A stretch of 64,000 bases of DNA from Shewanella profunda (GCF_023283765.1 NZ_JAKILG010000014.1:30077-94076), one strand, 5' to 3'. Shown: positions 1-9,211, counted from the first letter of the stretch. Program-made: numbers and translations. The notes: generated by a model not told the origin, from the letters alone.

Positions 1-239
1 AATGATGGTGTGCCACCACCGATAAAAATCGTATGGATTTGTCGACCTTGGACTAAAGGCAGATCTTGACGTAAATCTTCCAGCAGGGCATCTACATAGG
101 CCTCTTGTGGTAGCTCGCCATTTTGTCCGTGGGAGTTAAAGTCGCAATAGGGGCACTTTTGCACACACCAAGGAATATGGATATATAAACTCAATGGCGG
201 TAATACGAGCGTTGGGGGTTGCATGGCACTCGATGACAT
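1..239 (-). CDS. hemW: HemW radical SAM heme chaperone, N-terminal part (runs off the left edge)
   Basis: Only the first 79 or so residues are present. HemW is a cytoplasmic radical-SAM protein that binds heme and is thought to deliver it to respiratory enzymes; it was formerly annotated as an oxygen-independent coproporphyrinogen oxidase. The frame shows LSLYIHIPWC followed by the radical-SAM cluster motif C-x3-C-x2-C (Cys24, Cys28, Cys31) and a GGGTP motif near residue 73, both expected of the family. The ATG at 239 overlaps the rdgB stop (TAATG), which suggests translational coupling. A second in-frame ATG at 224 (MQPPTL) is a possible alternative start. It is the last visible gene of the minus-strand operon that begins at yggS. 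Confidence 0.93.
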   Translation of the reverse strand, partial: MSSSAMQPPTLVLPPLSLYIHIPWCVQKCPYCDFNSHGQNGELPQEAYVDALLEDLRQDLPLVQGRQIHTIFIGGGTPS

Positions 240-856
240 TATTGCGTATTCCCGCCAGTCAAAATGCCCTGTGCTTTCATTGCTGCTAGAAGTTGAGTTA
301 GGGCTTTGCCGCGGTGACTTAAGGCATTCTTTTCATCACTGCTCATTTCTGCTGCGCTGCAAGTATGCTGCTCAGGTATAAAAATGGGATCATAACCATG
401 GCCATTTTCGCCTGTTTGTTCGAAGCCTATTTGGCCTTCCCAAGATGCTTGGCAAATGATTGGAGTAGGATCTTTGGCGTGGCGCATATACACCAATACA
501 CACTGGAATCTTGCACTGCGCGGCGCAGGATTGTCTTTAAGGGTCTCTAATAACTTCAATACATTATCTTGATCTTTGGCATTTTCACCCGCGTAGCGCG
601 CAGAATAGATACCAGGAGCGCCTTGGAGTAAATCCACTTCTAATCCCGAATCGTCCGCAATGGCTGCAAGTCCAGAAATTTGGGCGGCATGCCTTGCTTT
701 GATAATGGCGTTTTCCACAAAAGTGGTACCGGTTTCTGCCACTTCAGTGACATTAAATTGGTTCTGTGGCAGTACTTTTACACCATAAGCGGCAAGCATT
801 TGCTCAAATTCAGCGAGTTTACCTTTGTTGCCACTGGCAAGGATGATGTGTTGCAT
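239..856 (-). CDS. rdgB: RdgB/HAM1 family XTP/dITP pyrophosphatase
   Basis: This cytoplasmic enzyme hydrolyses non-canonical purine triphosphates (dITP, XTP) to monophosphates and pyrophosphate, keeping deaminated purines out of DNA. The 205-residue length is near normal. Family motifs are present: SGNKGK at residues 8-13, DDSGLEVD at 68-75 and SHRGKA at 180-185, which together form the substrate and Mg2+ site. It ends in a one-base TAATG overlap with hemW. The order DUF4426-rdgB-hemW is conserved in Shewanella. A 114-bp gap separates it from the upstream DUF4426 gene. Confidence 0.95.
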   Translation of the reverse strand: MQHIILASGNKGKLAEFEQMLAAYGVKVLPQNQFNVTEVAETGTTFVENAIIKARHAAQISGLAAIADDSGLEVDLLQGAPGIYSARYAGENAKDQDNVLKLLETLKDNPAPRSARFQCVLVYMRHAKDPTPIICQASWEGQIGFEQTGENGHGYDPIFIPEQHTCSAAEMSSDEKNALSHRGKALTQLLAAMKAQGILTGGNTQ

Positions 857-970
857 GAAATACCTATATCGTCGGGCTATGTTGCTGTGGCAATGATACC
901 CAAGCCGATAACTAAAGGACAGTGAAAGGAGGGGACTATGCCGTTTACATCGTCCTAGATTGGCTTGGGA

Positions 971-1405
971 TTAATCGACGTAAAACTTTTGCTTAAATTG
1001 CAAGTTAGTATTGAGCTTGTTACCGTGCTTTATGGCGATATTGAAGTTTATTTCTTGATTGTCGCGGTAAGGCACTTGAGCGATATAGTAAATGGCATTG
1101 CCTTCACGGATCTCTTTAAATTTTAAATCAATTCTGGCATCGAGTAGGTTATTAGCAACGCCCGTAATTTCAACTGGGACTGCCGGTGAACCTGTTTCGC
1201 TCACGTCCAATACGGCAATATTGATAATACCTGTGTAACTGCTGCGCTCAATTCCGTAGGCTTTAGCTATGTTCGGCGTTAAAAACGTGCTGCCTAATGC
1301 CATGTAATGAATATCGAAATTACCAACAGTCTCTTTTTGCTCGGCGTTAGCAACGCCGCACAGACTTGCTGTTAAGGCTAGCATGGCGAGGAGTTGACGA
1401 AGCAT
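971..1405 (-). CDS. DUF4426 family secreted protein
   Basis: This is a 144-residue protein with a clear Sec signal peptide (hydrophobic MLALTASLCGVANA followed by EQKE), so the mature part is probably periplasmic. It matches the DUF4426 family, found in gammaproteobacteria beside yggT/yggU/rdgB and of unknown function. The mature region is rich in beta-type residues (NFDIHYMALGSTF, INFNIAIKHG), suggesting a compact beta-sandwich; that is inference only. The ATG is preceded by AAGGAA at 7-nt spacing. It lies inside the yggS-to-hemW run. Confidence 0.85.
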   Translation of the reverse strand: MLRQLLAMLALTASLCGVANAEQKETVGNFDIHYMALGSTFLTPNIAKAYGIERSSYTGIINIAVLDVSETGSPAVPVEITGVANNLLDARIDLKFKEIREGNAIYYIAQVPYRDNQEINFNIAIKHGNKLNTNLQFKQKFYVD

Positions 1406-1495
1406 AACTGGATTCCTTCATATTAGGGTTCTTAAATGTAGGCCGTAAGACCTCATGTTTATTAAGGCATTTGCTGAGTGAATGGATATTAAGGC

Positions 1496-1786
1496 TTATT
1501 CTAAAAGTTCACTCACCTCAGGTGGAATAAGCTTGGGAGCCACGATTCGGATCTGTTTATGACGCCCAAGCTCACCTTTGATGATATACACATCACTCTT
1601 TGGCACTTTAAATGTCTTAGCTAAATATTTACTTAAATGTGCATTTGCTTTGCCATCCACCGGTGGGGCAGTAATAGCAACTTTGAGCTCATCACCGTGA
1701 AGCCCGACTATCTGATCTCGGCTTGCCTTTGGCTGAATATACACATTAAGCAGCAAGTTGCCTTGCTGCTGGACGACTGCACTCAT
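1496..1786 (-). CDS. yggU: DUF167 family protein YggU
   Basis: A 96-residue cytoplasmic protein of the YggU/DUF167 family (UPF0235), known from structures as a small alpha/beta fold with no assigned biochemical role. The conserved stretch [20 protein letters not shown] is present, followed by the usual [19 protein letters not shown]. The start is placed at the ATG at 1786 because its A is the last base of the yggT stop (TAATG), a typical coupled junction. A TTG five codons upstream would extend it into yggT without a good reason. Confidence 0.92.
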   Translation of the reverse strand: MSAVVQQQGNLLLNVYIQPKASRDQIVGLHGDELKVAITAPPVDGKANAHLSKYLAKTFKVPKSDVYIIKGELGRHKQIRIVAPKLIPPEVSELLE

Positions 1787-2334
1787 TAAATGACGGCCCA
1801 ATAGGGGATATATTGAGCGAGTAACATGTTAATGAAGTTCATACCAATAATAACCAACATTACCGATAAATCTAAACCACCTATAGGCGGAATAATGCGG
1901 CGCACGGGTGCAAGCAAGGGTTCAGTTAACTGATCCATCACCATCACAATCGGGTTATAACCTTGGTTAAACCAACTTAAAATGGCACGAATGATGAGCA
2001 TCCAAAACAGCAGTACGCCCGCTTTTTTGACCACTGACACTAAGGCAAAAACAAGGAATAAGACGGCGTCGATGCCTCCGCCAGCGATAAGACTAATCAG
2101 CAGTACTTTTGTCATGACCACAATCAGGGCGAGCACAAAAGAAGCTGTATCAAAGCGTCCCATTGAGGGAATTACTCGGCGCATAGGAGCGATAAGTGGC
2201 TGAGTGGCTTTAACAATAAACTGGCTAAAAGGGTTATAAAAATCGGCTTTAGCCAGTTGTAGCCAAATCCGTAGTATCACTACCATTAAATACAGATCAA
2301 ATAGTGTACTAATTAAAAAGGTCAATGCATTCAT
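1786..2334 (-). CDS. yggT: YggT family integral membrane protein
   Basis: A 182-residue inner-membrane protein built from two YGGT domains, each a hydrophobic segment with a conserved basic-proline motif: [11 protein letters not shown] in the first half and [12 protein letters not shown] in the second. About four transmembrane segments are visible. The family is implicated in osmotic tolerance in E. coli and is related to cell-division-linked YlmG in other bacteria, but its molecular role is not settled. It sits between proC (48 bp upstream) and yggU (overlapping stop/start), a widely conserved order. Confidence 0.94.
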   Translation of the reverse strand: MNALTFLISTLFDLYLMVVILRIWLQLAKADFYNPFSQFIVKATQPLIAPMRRVIPSMGRFDTASFVLALIVVMTKVLLISLIAGGGIDAVLFLVFALVSVVKKAGVLLFWMLIIRAILSWFNQGYNPIVMVMDQLTEPLLAPVRRIIPPIGGLDLSVMLVIIGMNFINMLLAQYIPYWAVI

Positions 2335-2382
2335 CGAGATTTCTGCCTATGTGTGTTCGATAAAGAAACGCGTTAGTAAATA

Positions 2383-3201
2383 TTAAAATGTTTTTGCCAT
2401 TTCTTCTGCACGACTAATACAGTTTTCCATGGCTTTTTTAACTAAGCCGCGCATATCTGCAGCTTCAAATGTCGCAATCGCTTGGGCTGTCGTGCCGCCC
2501 TTAGATGTCACATTTTCCCTTAGCTGGCCTAGGCCAAGTTGAGGATTCTGTTTTGCCATCATAGCAGCGCCGAGCGCCGCTTGCTGCACTAACGCTCTGG
2601 CTTTGTCCTCATCCATGCCCAGTTGTTTACCCGCATCTACCATAGATTCCATTAATAGGAAGAAATAAGCCGGTGAGCTGCCTGATAGTGCGATCACTTG
2701 ATCTAATTCTGGTTCTTCATTTACCCAAACGATTTCGCCGCCGCTTGACATCAAACGATCGCAAATGGCTTTTTGCTCAGTAGAAATTGCCTGAGGCGCA
2801 TAGAGCCCTGTCATACCTACACCTATTTGCATCGGTGTATTTGGCATAGCACGGATAAGCGTAATGTTTTGCGCTAAATAGTCGGTATAACGCTGCGCTT
2901 TAATTCCTGCAGCGATGGTGATGACTAACTTTTTCGACATATCGATAGCTTGTAATGCTTCACATACTTGCTGCATGAGCTGCGGTTTCACTGATAGCAC
3001 TATCACATCGGCATTTTGGGCAGCGGATAAGTTGTCCTGAGAAACTAGCACTCCAAAATCGGTTTGCAGCGCATCAAGCTTACCCAAGCTAGGATTGGTC
3101 GCTTGGATGAGTTGAGCAGGATAGCTGCTACGAATTAAACCGCTAATGATGCTGCGGGTCATATTGCCTGCACCGATAAAGCAGATTTTCTGTTGTTCCA
3201 T
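2383..3201 (-). CDS. proC: Pyrroline-5-carboxylate reductase
   Basis: ProC carries out the last step of proline synthesis, reducing pyrroline-5-carboxylate with NAD(P)H. The 272-residue length is standard. The N-terminal Rossmann motif is ICFIGAGNM (residues 6-14). The catalytic C-terminal region includes ALSGSSPAYFFLLMESMVDAG and the P5CR signature ENVTSKGGTTAQAI. A 10-bp palindrome, GTTAATTAAC (3215-3224), lies just before the ATG. A 180-bp gap with a hairpin separates it from yggS upstream, so proC may also have its own promoter. Confidence 0.97.
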   Translation of the reverse strand: MEQQKICFIGAGNMTRSIISGLIRSSYPAQLIQATNPSLGKLDALQTDFGVLVSQDNLSAAQNADVIVLSVKPQLMQQVCEALQAIDMSKKLVITIAAGIKAQRYTDYLAQNITLIRAMPNTPMQIGVGMTGLYAPQAISTEQKAICDRLMSSGGEIVWVNEEPELDQVIALSGSSPAYFFLLMESMVDAGKQLGMDEDKARALVQQAALGAAMMAKQNPQLGLGQLRENVTSKGGTTAQAIATFEAADMRGLVKKAMENCISRAEEMAKTF

Positions 3202-3277
3202 GTGATCCCCGTTAGTTAATTAACCGTTTAGTCATAATTTACCGTGCTCGTTTTAAGCTGTAACGGTTTTGAGATTA

Positions 3278-3307
3278 AACGATAGAGCCTAAATTGGGGC
3301 TCTCGTT
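3278..3307 (-). terminator. Hairpin between yggS and proC (weak terminator or attenuator)
   Basis: AGAGCC (3284-3289) pairs with GGCTCT (3298-3303), extended by AACG and CGTT arms with a small bulge. On the minus strand it lies 75-104 bp after the yggS stop and is followed by only a short T-rich tract. It may cause partial termination, making proC and downstream genes less expressed than yggS. Seen in sequence; function inferred. Confidence 0.4.
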
Positions 3308-3381
3308 ATGCAATTATTGATACAGTATTTGGGCATTAGGTTGTAAAAACAAGACCAAAGCTGAGTTGATGAAGCTAAATC

Positions 3382-4080
3382 TTACTCAGAGTAGTGACGT
3401 TCACCAAAAATGGCACTGCCAATTCGTACCATAGTTGAGCCACATGCAATCGCGATATCAAGGTCATTACTCATTCCCATAGACAGGGTATCAACATCGG
3501 CATAATGCTGTTTCAACTCGTCGAATAGTCGCTTTAGTTTACTAAATTCTTGAAGTTGTACAGTTGGATTATCTGTTGCTGCCGGGATAGCCATCAGTCC
3601 CCTCAGTTTTAAATTAGGCTGCTGTGAGATCAATTTTGCTAATGGCATCATTTGGTTGGCATCTATACCTGATTTTGTATCTTCGTCACTAATATTGATT
3701 TGAATACAAACATTTAGAGGTGCCATGGATGTTGGGCGTTGCTCGTTTAGACGAAGGGCGATTTTGTCCCGTGATACTGTGTGCATCCAGTCAAAATGTT
3801 GAGCAACAATATTGGTCTTATTTGATTGAAGTGGGCCGATAAAATGCCATTCGATATCCGGATAGTCGTTGCTTAGTTCGATGATTTTCGCTGCACCCTC
3901 TTGAACATAGTTTTCACCAAAGCAACGTTGTCCAGCATGGTAGGCTGCGACTATATCTTCAACGGGTTTAGTCTTACTCACTGCAAGAAGACGGATATTG
4001 TGAGCTTGGCGAGCACATTTTTGCGCCGCTTGGGCGATCCTACACTGGGCGATTGCGAGTCTGTCTGCTATTGTTGTCAT
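3382..4080 (-). CDS. yggS: YggS/PLPBP family pyridoxal-phosphate homeostasis protein
   Basis: A 232-residue single-domain PLP-binding protein with an alanine-racemase-like TIM barrel but no known catalytic activity; the family buffers PLP and affects amino-acid metabolism. The PLP lysine lies in LLAVSKTKP (Lys36). Further family motifs are CFGENYVQEG, WHFIGPLQSNK and SMGMSNDLDIAI, ending in VRIGSAIFGER. The start is the ATG at 4080. A TTG seven codons upstream would overlap the pilT leader and is less likely. It is divergent from pilT with 35 bp between starts, so promoters for the two probably overlap. Confidence 0.95.
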   Translation of the reverse strand: MTTIADRLAIAQCRIAQAAQKCARQAHNIRLLAVSKTKPVEDIVAAYHAGQRCFGENYVQEGAAKIIELSNDYPDIEWHFIGPLQSNKTNIVAQHFDWMHTVSRDKIALRLNEQRPTSMAPLNVCIQINISDEDTKSGIDANQMMPLAKLISQQPNLKLRGLMAIPAATDNPTVQLQEFSKLKRLFDELKQHYADVDTLSMGMSNDLDIAIACGSTMVRIGSAIFGERHYSE

Positions 4081-4115
4081 GATGTAATTATCTGGTTGCA
4101 AGGATATCCCAAACG

Positions 4116-5153
4116 ATGGAAATCACTGAGTTATTAGCTTTTAGTGTAAAACACAAAGCCTCGGATCTACACCTCTCTGCAGGGATATCTCCCATGATCC
4201 GTGTTGACGGTGAAGTGAGAAAAATTAACCTGCCAGCGCTCGATCATCGGGGCGTACACAGCTTAGTGTACGATATTATGAATGATAAACAGCGCAAGGA
4301 CTTTGAAGAACATTTAGAAATTGACTTTTCTTTTGAAGTGCCCAATTTAGCCCGGTTCCGTGTAAATGCATTTAACCAATCCCGTGGTGCCGCCGCAGTA
4401 TTTCGTACCATTCCCAGTGATATATTGTCACTTGAACAATTGGGTGCGCCAGAGATATTTAAAAAAATTGCCAGCTATCCGCGTGGTTTAGTACTAGTGA
4501 CAGGACCCACTGGTTCGGGTAAGAGTACCACACTTGCTGCCATGGTGGATTACATCAATGAAAACCGCCATGATCATATCTTAACCATTGAAGACCCTAT
4601 TGAATTTGTTCATCCCAGTAAACAATGTTTGATTAACCAAAGGGAAGTTCATCGGAATACTCACAGTTTTAACGCTGCCCTCAGGAGCGCCTTGCGTGAG
4701 GATCCTGACGTAATTCTAGTGGGTGAGATGCGTGATCTTGAAACCATACGTCTGGCGATGACCGCAGCTGAAACTGGCCATTTAGTGTTTGGTACTTTGC
4801 ATACAACCTCCGCAGCCAAAACAATAGACCGTGTGGTGGATGTATTCCCCGCAGGGGAGAAAGACATGGTACGAACTATGTTATCTGAATCATTACAAGC
4901 GGTTATTTCACAGACACTTATCAAAAAAATTGGTGGTGGCCGCGTGGCTGCGCACGAAATTATGATGGGCACGCCCGCAATTCGTAACTTGATCCGTGAG
5001 GACAAAGTCGCGCAAATGTACTCCGCCATTCAAACGGGTATGGCCCATGGAATGCAGACTCTGGAGCAATGTTTGCAAAATTTAGTCAACCGCGGCCTGA
5101 TCACCCGTGAAGACGCAATGTCGAAAAGCTCAAATAAACAAGCCACATTTTAA
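4116..5153 (+). CDS. pilT: Type IV pilus twitching motility ATPase PilT
   Basis: PilT is the hexameric cytoplasmic ATPase that drives pilus retraction and hence twitching and DNA uptake. The 345-residue protein has the N-terminal PAS-like domain followed by the RecA-like core: Walker A GPTGSGKST (130-138), acidic motif LTIEDPIEFVH, Walker B with ILVGEMRDLETI, and His box ETGHLVFGTLHT. An AAGGA at 4100-4104 precedes the ATG. It is followed 6 bp later by pilU, and the two likely form one transcript. PilU-type paralogues differ in the C-terminal half, which supports this one being PilT. Confidence 0.97.
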   Translation: MEITELLAFSVKHKASDLHLSAGISPMIRVDGEVRKINLPALDHRGVHSLVYDIMNDKQRKDFEEHLEIDFSFEVPNLARFRVNAFNQSRGAAAVFRTIPSDILSLEQLGAPEIFKKIASYPRGLVLVTGPTGSGKSTTLAAMVDYINENRHDHILTIEDPIEFVHPSKQCLINQREVHRNTHSFNAALRSALREDPDVILVGEMRDLETIRLAMTAAETGHLVFGTLHTTSAAKTIDRVVDVFPAGEKDMVRTMLSESLQAVISQTLIKKIGGGRVAAHEIMMGTPAIRNLIREDKVAQMYSAIQTGMAHGMQTLEQCLQNLVNRGLITREDAMSKSSNKQATF

Positions 5154-5159
5154 GGATTT

Positions 5160-6275
5160 ATGATGGATGTACATCCGTTTTTAAAAGCCATTGTTGAGCG
5201 TAAAGCCTCTGATTTGTTTATTACCGCAGGCTTTCCACCCAGTGCGAAAATTGATGGCGAGTTACGTCCCCTCGCCGAGAGTGCATTTACGCCTGCGCAG
5301 TCTTTAGATTTTGTAGAATCTTTGATGACCGAAGCGCAAAAACAGGAGTTTCATACCACCCGTGAATGTAATTTTGCCTTTGCGGCAAAGGATCTCGGTC
5401 GTTTCCGTGTCAGTGCTTTTTGGCAAAGGGAATCACCGGGATGTGTTATGCGTCGGATTGAGACCAAAATTCCCGAAGTCGATGACTTAAAGTTACCCCC
5501 TATTTTAAAAGATCTGGTGATGAGCAAACGTGGGCTTATCATTATGGTCGGTGGCACAGGTACGGGTAAGTCAACCTCATTAGCAGCATTGGTTGGGTAT
5601 CGAAATGCCCATGCCCGTGGTCATATATTGACGATTGAAGATCCAGTTGAGTTTGTTCACGATCATAGAAAAAGCATTATCACCCAACGTGAAGTAGGTA
5701 TAGATACTGAGTCATTCGATGCTGCATTAAAAAGCTCCCTTCGTCAGGCGCCCGATGTGATCTTAATCGGTGAAATTCGTACCCAAGAGACGATGGAATT
5801 TGCGCTTTCGTTTGCTGAAACAGGTCATCTTTGTATGGCAACCTTACATGCAAATAATGCTAACCAAGCACTCGATCGGATTATGCACTTAGTGCCAGAG
5901 AGTAAACACCAGCAGTTACTATTCGATTTATCATTGAATTTACGTGGTATTGTGGCGCAGCAATTGATCCCCAAAGTCGATGGCACGGGGCGCCGTGCCG
6001 CAATTGAAGTGCTTATTAATACACCTAGGGTTGCGAGTTTAATTGCAAAAAATGAACTGCATTTACTCAAGGAAACAATGGCAAAATCGAATGAACAAGG
6101 AATGCAGACATTCGATCAAGCTCTGCTGAAATTATATGTTGATGGCGAAATTAGTTACGCCGATGCCTTACATCATGCTGACTCACCAAACGATTTACGC
6201 TTGATGATTAAATTGCAAAACAAAGAGCCTACCGGTTCAAGCTTTATGGAAGGCGTGACCCTAGATATGGATTAA
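5160..6275 (+). CDS. pilU: PilT-dependent accessory retraction ATPase PilU
   Basis: A paralogue of PilT that helps PilT retract pili under load. The 371 residues contain Walker A GTGTGKST near 132-139, LTIEDPVEFVHDH, Walker B VILIGEIRTQETME and His box ETGHLCMATLHANN. The C-terminal extension (YADALHHADSPNDLRL) is typical of PilU. Two ATGs are adjacent. AAGGA at 5152-5156 lies 3 nt before the first and 6 nt before the second (5163), so the second is the better start and the product may be 370 residues. It lies 6 bp after pilT in the same operon. Confidence 0.96.
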   Translation: MMDVHPFLKAIVERKASDLFITAGFPPSAKIDGELRPLAESAFTPAQSLDFVESLMTEAQKQEFHTTRECNFAFAAKDLGRFRVSAFWQRESPGCVMRRIETKIPEVDDLKLPPILKDLVMSKRGLIIMVGGTGTGKSTSLAALVGYRNAHARGHILTIEDPVEFVHDHRKSIITQREVGIDTESFDAALKSSLRQAPDVILIGEIRTQETMEFALSFAETGHLCMATLHANNANQALDRIMHLVPESKHQQLLFDLSLNLRGIVAQQLIPKVDGTGRRAAIEVLINTPRVASLIAKNELHLLKETMAKSNEQGMQTFDQALLKLYVDGEISYADALHHADSPNDLRLMIKLQNKEPTGSSFMEGVTLDMD

Positions 6276-6298
6276 GGCAGTTGATTTAATTTAATTGG

Positions 6299-6314
6299 CG
6301 GCTCTGATGAGCCG
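6299..6314 (+). terminator. Short hairpin after pilU
   Basis: CGGCTC and GAGCCG form a 6-bp stem with a TGAT loop 23 bp after the pilU stop. The tail (ATTGTTAG) is only mildly T-rich, so this is at best a weak rho-independent terminator. Confidence 0.35.
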
Positions 6315-6419
6315 ATTGTTAGTGAGTGCTTACCATGAGGCTAATCCTAGCTTTTATTTTTTAATTCAATATGATCTTTATCTCGGGCATTTACGTAATG
6401 CCAGATAAAGGAGAAAACG

Positions 6420-6959
6420 ATGAATAAATTCACCCTAGTGTTAGCAGCGACAGCAAGCATCATCAGTGCGGGAGCCATGGCCGCCACTTGCCCAAGTTAT
6501 CTCGATCTGGAAGTACGTAAATTACATTCAGAGGATAAAATTAATCTGTGTGAGTTGACTCAAGGTAAACCCGTGTTGATCGTCAATACTGCCAGTAACT
6601 GTGGTTATACCTCACAGTTTAAATCCCTAGAAGCCATTAATAAGGAATATAAAGACAAAGGATTAGTCGTGATAGGTTTTCCATCGGATGATTTTTTCCA
6701 AGAAGAAAATGATGAGAAAGACACGGCTAAGGTATGCTACATCAATTACGGTGTGACCTTCACCATGTTGGCTACGTCTCCGGTCCGTGGAAATGATGCA
6801 AACAGTGTATTTAAATACTTAGCCGAAAAAACGGGTTCGCCAAAGTGGAATTTCTATAAGTATGTTGTCAGCGGTGATGGCACAGTCGTACAGCAGTTCA
6901 ATTCAAAAGTGAAACCCGATAGCGCTGAACTTAAACAGGCTATTGAATCGGTTCTTTAA
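6420..6959 (+). CDS. Periplasmic glutathione-peroxidase-family protein
   Basis: A 179-residue thioredoxin-fold peroxidase with a Sec signal peptide ending AGAMA before ATCPSY, so it acts in the periplasm. The peroxidatic residue is Cys61 in NTASNCGYTSQF (selenocysteine in animal enzymes), and the WNF motif is at 143-145. The usual second-block motif FPCNQF is FPSDDF here (87-92), so the catalytic-tetrad glutamine is replaced by Asp91. Extra cysteines are Cys24, Cys44 and Cys106. Likely substrates are hydroperoxides, with a thioredoxin-like reductant rather than glutathione (inference). AAAGGAG lies 6 nt before the ATG. It stands alone between pilU and hemH. Confidence 0.88.
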   Translation: MNKFTLVLAATASIISAGAMAATCPSYLDLEVRKLHSEDKINLCELTQGKPVLIVNTASNCGYTSQFKSLEAINKEYKDKGLVVIGFPSDDFFQEENDEKDTAKVCYINYGVTFTMLATSPVRGNDANSVFKYLAEKTGSPKWNFYKYVVSGDGTVVQQFNSKVKPDSAELKQAIESVL

Positions 6960-6997
6960 CTTTAATCTCAATACGTTAAATTATTTAAGAGGCTGTT

Positions 6998-8011
6998 TTG
7001 GCTAAATTTTCAGGGTTATCTAAAGAAATTGGACATGCAAAGCGCGGCAAGGTTGGTGTGCTGTTATTAAACCTAGGTACACCAGATGCCCCAACAGCAT
7101 CTGCAGTAAGACGTTATCTGGCTGAGTTTTTATCCGATCCTCGAGTGGTAGAAATCCCTAAATTAATTTGGATGTTAATTCTGCATGGAATTATCTTGCG
7201 AGTTCGTCCGGCTAAATCTGCGGCTCTATACGAAAAAGTATGGACCCAAGCGGGTTCACCTTTAATGGATATCAGTTTGCGCCAAACTGCAAAACTTACG
7301 GATAAGCTAGCATCCGAGGGATTAGATGTGTCTGTGCATTTGGCCATGCGTTATGGAAATCCTTCGGTTGCCAACACATTGCAAAATATGCACAAGCAAG
7401 GGATTGATAAGATTATTGTATTGCCATTGTATCCCCAATATGCGGCACCGACGACGGGCTCTGCTTTTGATGCGATAGCAAAAGAGTTATCCCAATGGCG
7501 TTATATTCCATCACTTCATTTTATTAATACCTATCATGATCATCCTGATTTTATTGAGGCTTTGGCTGGGTCAATTCGAGCCGATTTTGAAAGCCATGGT
7601 AAGCCTCAAAAATTGGTGTTGTCATACCATGGTATGCCGGAGAGGAATCTGCATTTAGGTGATCCCTATTATTGCTTTTGTGCAAAGACCACGCGGTTAG
7701 TCACCGAAAAGCTTGGATTAAGTCAGGATGAATTTGTGATGACTTTCCAGTCGCGTTTTGGCAAAGCTAAGTGGTTACAACCCTATACCGATGCCACAAT
7801 GCAAGCATTACCCAATGCGGGTGTTCGTGATGTTGCTATTGTGTGTCCGGCATTTAGTGCCGATTGCCTCGAAACATTAGAAGAAATTGTTGGTGAAAAT
7901 GGACATATTTTTGCCGAGGCGGGAGGGAATAAGTTCCGTTATATTCCCGCACTTAACGATGATGATGCACACATTACTATGATGGCAAATCTTGTCAGGC
8001 CTTATCTATAA
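6998..8011 (+). CDS. hemH: Ferrochelatase
   Basis: HemH inserts Fe2+ into protoporphyrin IX, the last step of heme synthesis, as a peripheral inner-membrane enzyme. The 337 residues contain the N-terminal GVLLLNLGTPDAPTASAVR, the catalytic histidine in SYHGMPERN (209-217), and the conserved acidic residues in SADCLETLEEI. The start is TTG at 6998: AAGAGG lies 5 nt before it and no ATG precedes the conserved region. The gene is 38 bp after the glutathione peroxidase and ends before a bidirectional hairpin. Confidence 0.96.
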   Translation: MAKFSGLSKEIGHAKRGKVGVLLLNLGTPDAPTASAVRRYLAEFLSDPRVVEIPKLIWMLILHGIILRVRPAKSAALYEKVWTQAGSPLMDISLRQTAKLTDKLASEGLDVSVHLAMRYGNPSVANTLQNMHKQGIDKIIVLPLYPQYAAPTTGSAFDAIAKELSQWRYIPSLHFINTYHDHPDFIEALAGSIRADFESHGKPQKLVLSYHGMPERNLHLGDPYYCFCAKTTRLVTEKLGLSQDEFVMTFQSRFGKAKWLQPYTDATMQALPNAGVRDVAIVCPAFSADCLETLEEIVGENGHIFAEAGGNKFRYIPALNDDDAHITMMANLVRPYL

Positions 8012-8040
8012 CCTGACATAATTCAGACCCACGAAAATAA

Positions 8041-8070
8041 AAAGGATAAGGCAACTTATCCTTTTCTTTA
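8041..8070. terminator. Bidirectional terminator between hemH and ruvX
   Basis: A perfect 10-bp stem (AAAGGATAAG, loop GCAA, CTTATCCTTT) is flanked by T-rich sequence on the plus side and A-rich sequence on the other, so it can serve the convergent hemH and ruvX genes. Confidence 0.85.
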
Positions 8071-8078
8071 CATTAGAT

Positions 8079-8504
8079 CTAACGACCAAATTGATTCTCG
8101 AAATAGCTTTCGATGATAAGCACTGCAGAAACCGCATCTACTTGACCTTTCGTTAAGGCTTTAAAACCACCTAACTCAAACAATCTTGCTTTGGCATCTG
8201 TCGTCGTTAATCTTTCATCTTGAGTCACGATTTTTACTCCAAATTTAGCATTGATCCTATTGGCAAACTTACGGGCTCTGTGGGTCATGTCCTGCTCAGT
8301 ACCATCCATATTAAGGGGTAAGCCAACAACAACGAGATCTGGCTGCCACTCTTTAATGAGATCCCCAATTTGATCCCAATTAGGAATGCCGTCTACAGCC
8401 TTAAGTGACTGCAGTGGGGTTGCACTTGCGGTAATCTCTTGCCCAATGGCAACACCGATACTTTTTGTACCAAAATCAAAGCCTAAAACAGTTTTAGAAT
8501 TCAT
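8079..8504 (-). CDS. ruvX: Holliday-junction resolvase-like / pre-16S rRNA nuclease YqgF (RuvX)
   Basis: A 141-residue RNase-H-fold protein of the YqgF family, implicated in maturing the 5' end of 16S rRNA and annotated also as a putative Holliday-junction resolvase. Active-site blocks are visible: [16 protein letters not shown] at the N-terminus, [22 protein letters not shown] in the middle and DERLTTTDA followed by [14 protein letters not shown]. It lies 31 bp after yqgE on the same strand, the usual yqgE-yqgF order. Confidence 0.95.
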   Translation of the reverse strand: MNSKTVLGFDFGTKSIGVAIGQEITASATPLQSLKAVDGIPNWDQIGDLIKEWQPDLVVVGLPLNMDGTEQDMTHRARKFANRINAKFGVKIVTQDERLTTTDAKARLFELGGFKALTKGQVDAVSAVLIIESYFENQFGR

Positions 8505-8535
8505 AGTATGACTAACTTATGGTGATTATTTAGGC

Positions 8536-9099
8536 TTAAGCGTGGCCAGCTTGTGCTGATACTTGCCAAGCGTCGAATCCAAGTGAACGACTCGCCTGTG
8601 GCCAGCGGTCCTCGTGTTTTACATCGAATAGCAGGGCGTGAGTGGCCGGTATAGTCAGCCAAGAATTTTCAGCGAGCTCTTGTTCTAGCTGATGTTTGCT
8701 CCAGCCAGCATAACCAAGTGACACGAGGAACTTCTCTGGGGATCTTTTACTCCCAATCGCAGTTAATACGTCGCGAGAAGTTGTCAGCATTAGCCCTGAA
8801 CCCAGATCTGTACTATTTGCCCAATAGGGTTGGGAGGTATGGAGCACAAATCCGCGATCCTGTGAAACTGGACCTCCCATTAATACTTGAGCGTTAACTG
8901 CAAGATCGGCCAAAACCTGCTCTGCAGGTAAATCCATTTGTTCTAAGAGTGAGTTGACTTCAATACCTAACGGTTTGTTGATCACAATGCCCATTGCACC
9001 CTTATCATCATGCTCACATAAATAAATGACTGAGCGCTCAAAAAATGTATCGTCTAGTGAAGGCATTGCGATTAAAAAATGGTTTTGTAAACTCTCCAT
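8536..9099 (-). CDS. yqgE: YqgE/AlgH family protein
   Basis: A 187-residue DUF179 protein. Family motifs are [47 protein letters not shown] and [16 protein letters not shown]. The fold is known but the biochemical role is not; the name AlgH comes from a regulatory effect in Pseudomonas. It is conserved upstream of ruvX, as here. A 112-bp gap lies between it and the upstream SUI1 gene, which may hold its promoter. Confidence 0.95.
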   Translation of the reverse strand: MESLQNHFLIAMPSLDDTFFERSVIYLCEHDDKGAMGIVINKPLGIEVNSLLEQMDLPAEQVLADLAVNAQVLMGGPVSQDRGFVLHTSQPYWANSTDLGSGLMLTTSRDVLTAIGSKRSPEKFLVSLGYAGWSKHQLEQELAENSWLTIPATHALLFDVKHEDRWPQASRSLGFDAWQVSAQAGHA

Positions 9100-9211
9100 T
9101 AAAAACTCCGTTCAGGCCAATAAGCATTAATCTACAGGGCGAACTCAAAGCCTTAGTTTTGAGATCATTCACTTAAAATGACTAACGCACTGCTTATCTC
9201 AATAAGTACTG

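Noticed and set aside
899..969. Inverted repeat CCCAAGCC/GGCTTGGG between DUF4426 and rdgB
   Set aside because: The loop of 55 nt is too long for a convincing terminator and there is no T-run; kept only as a note.
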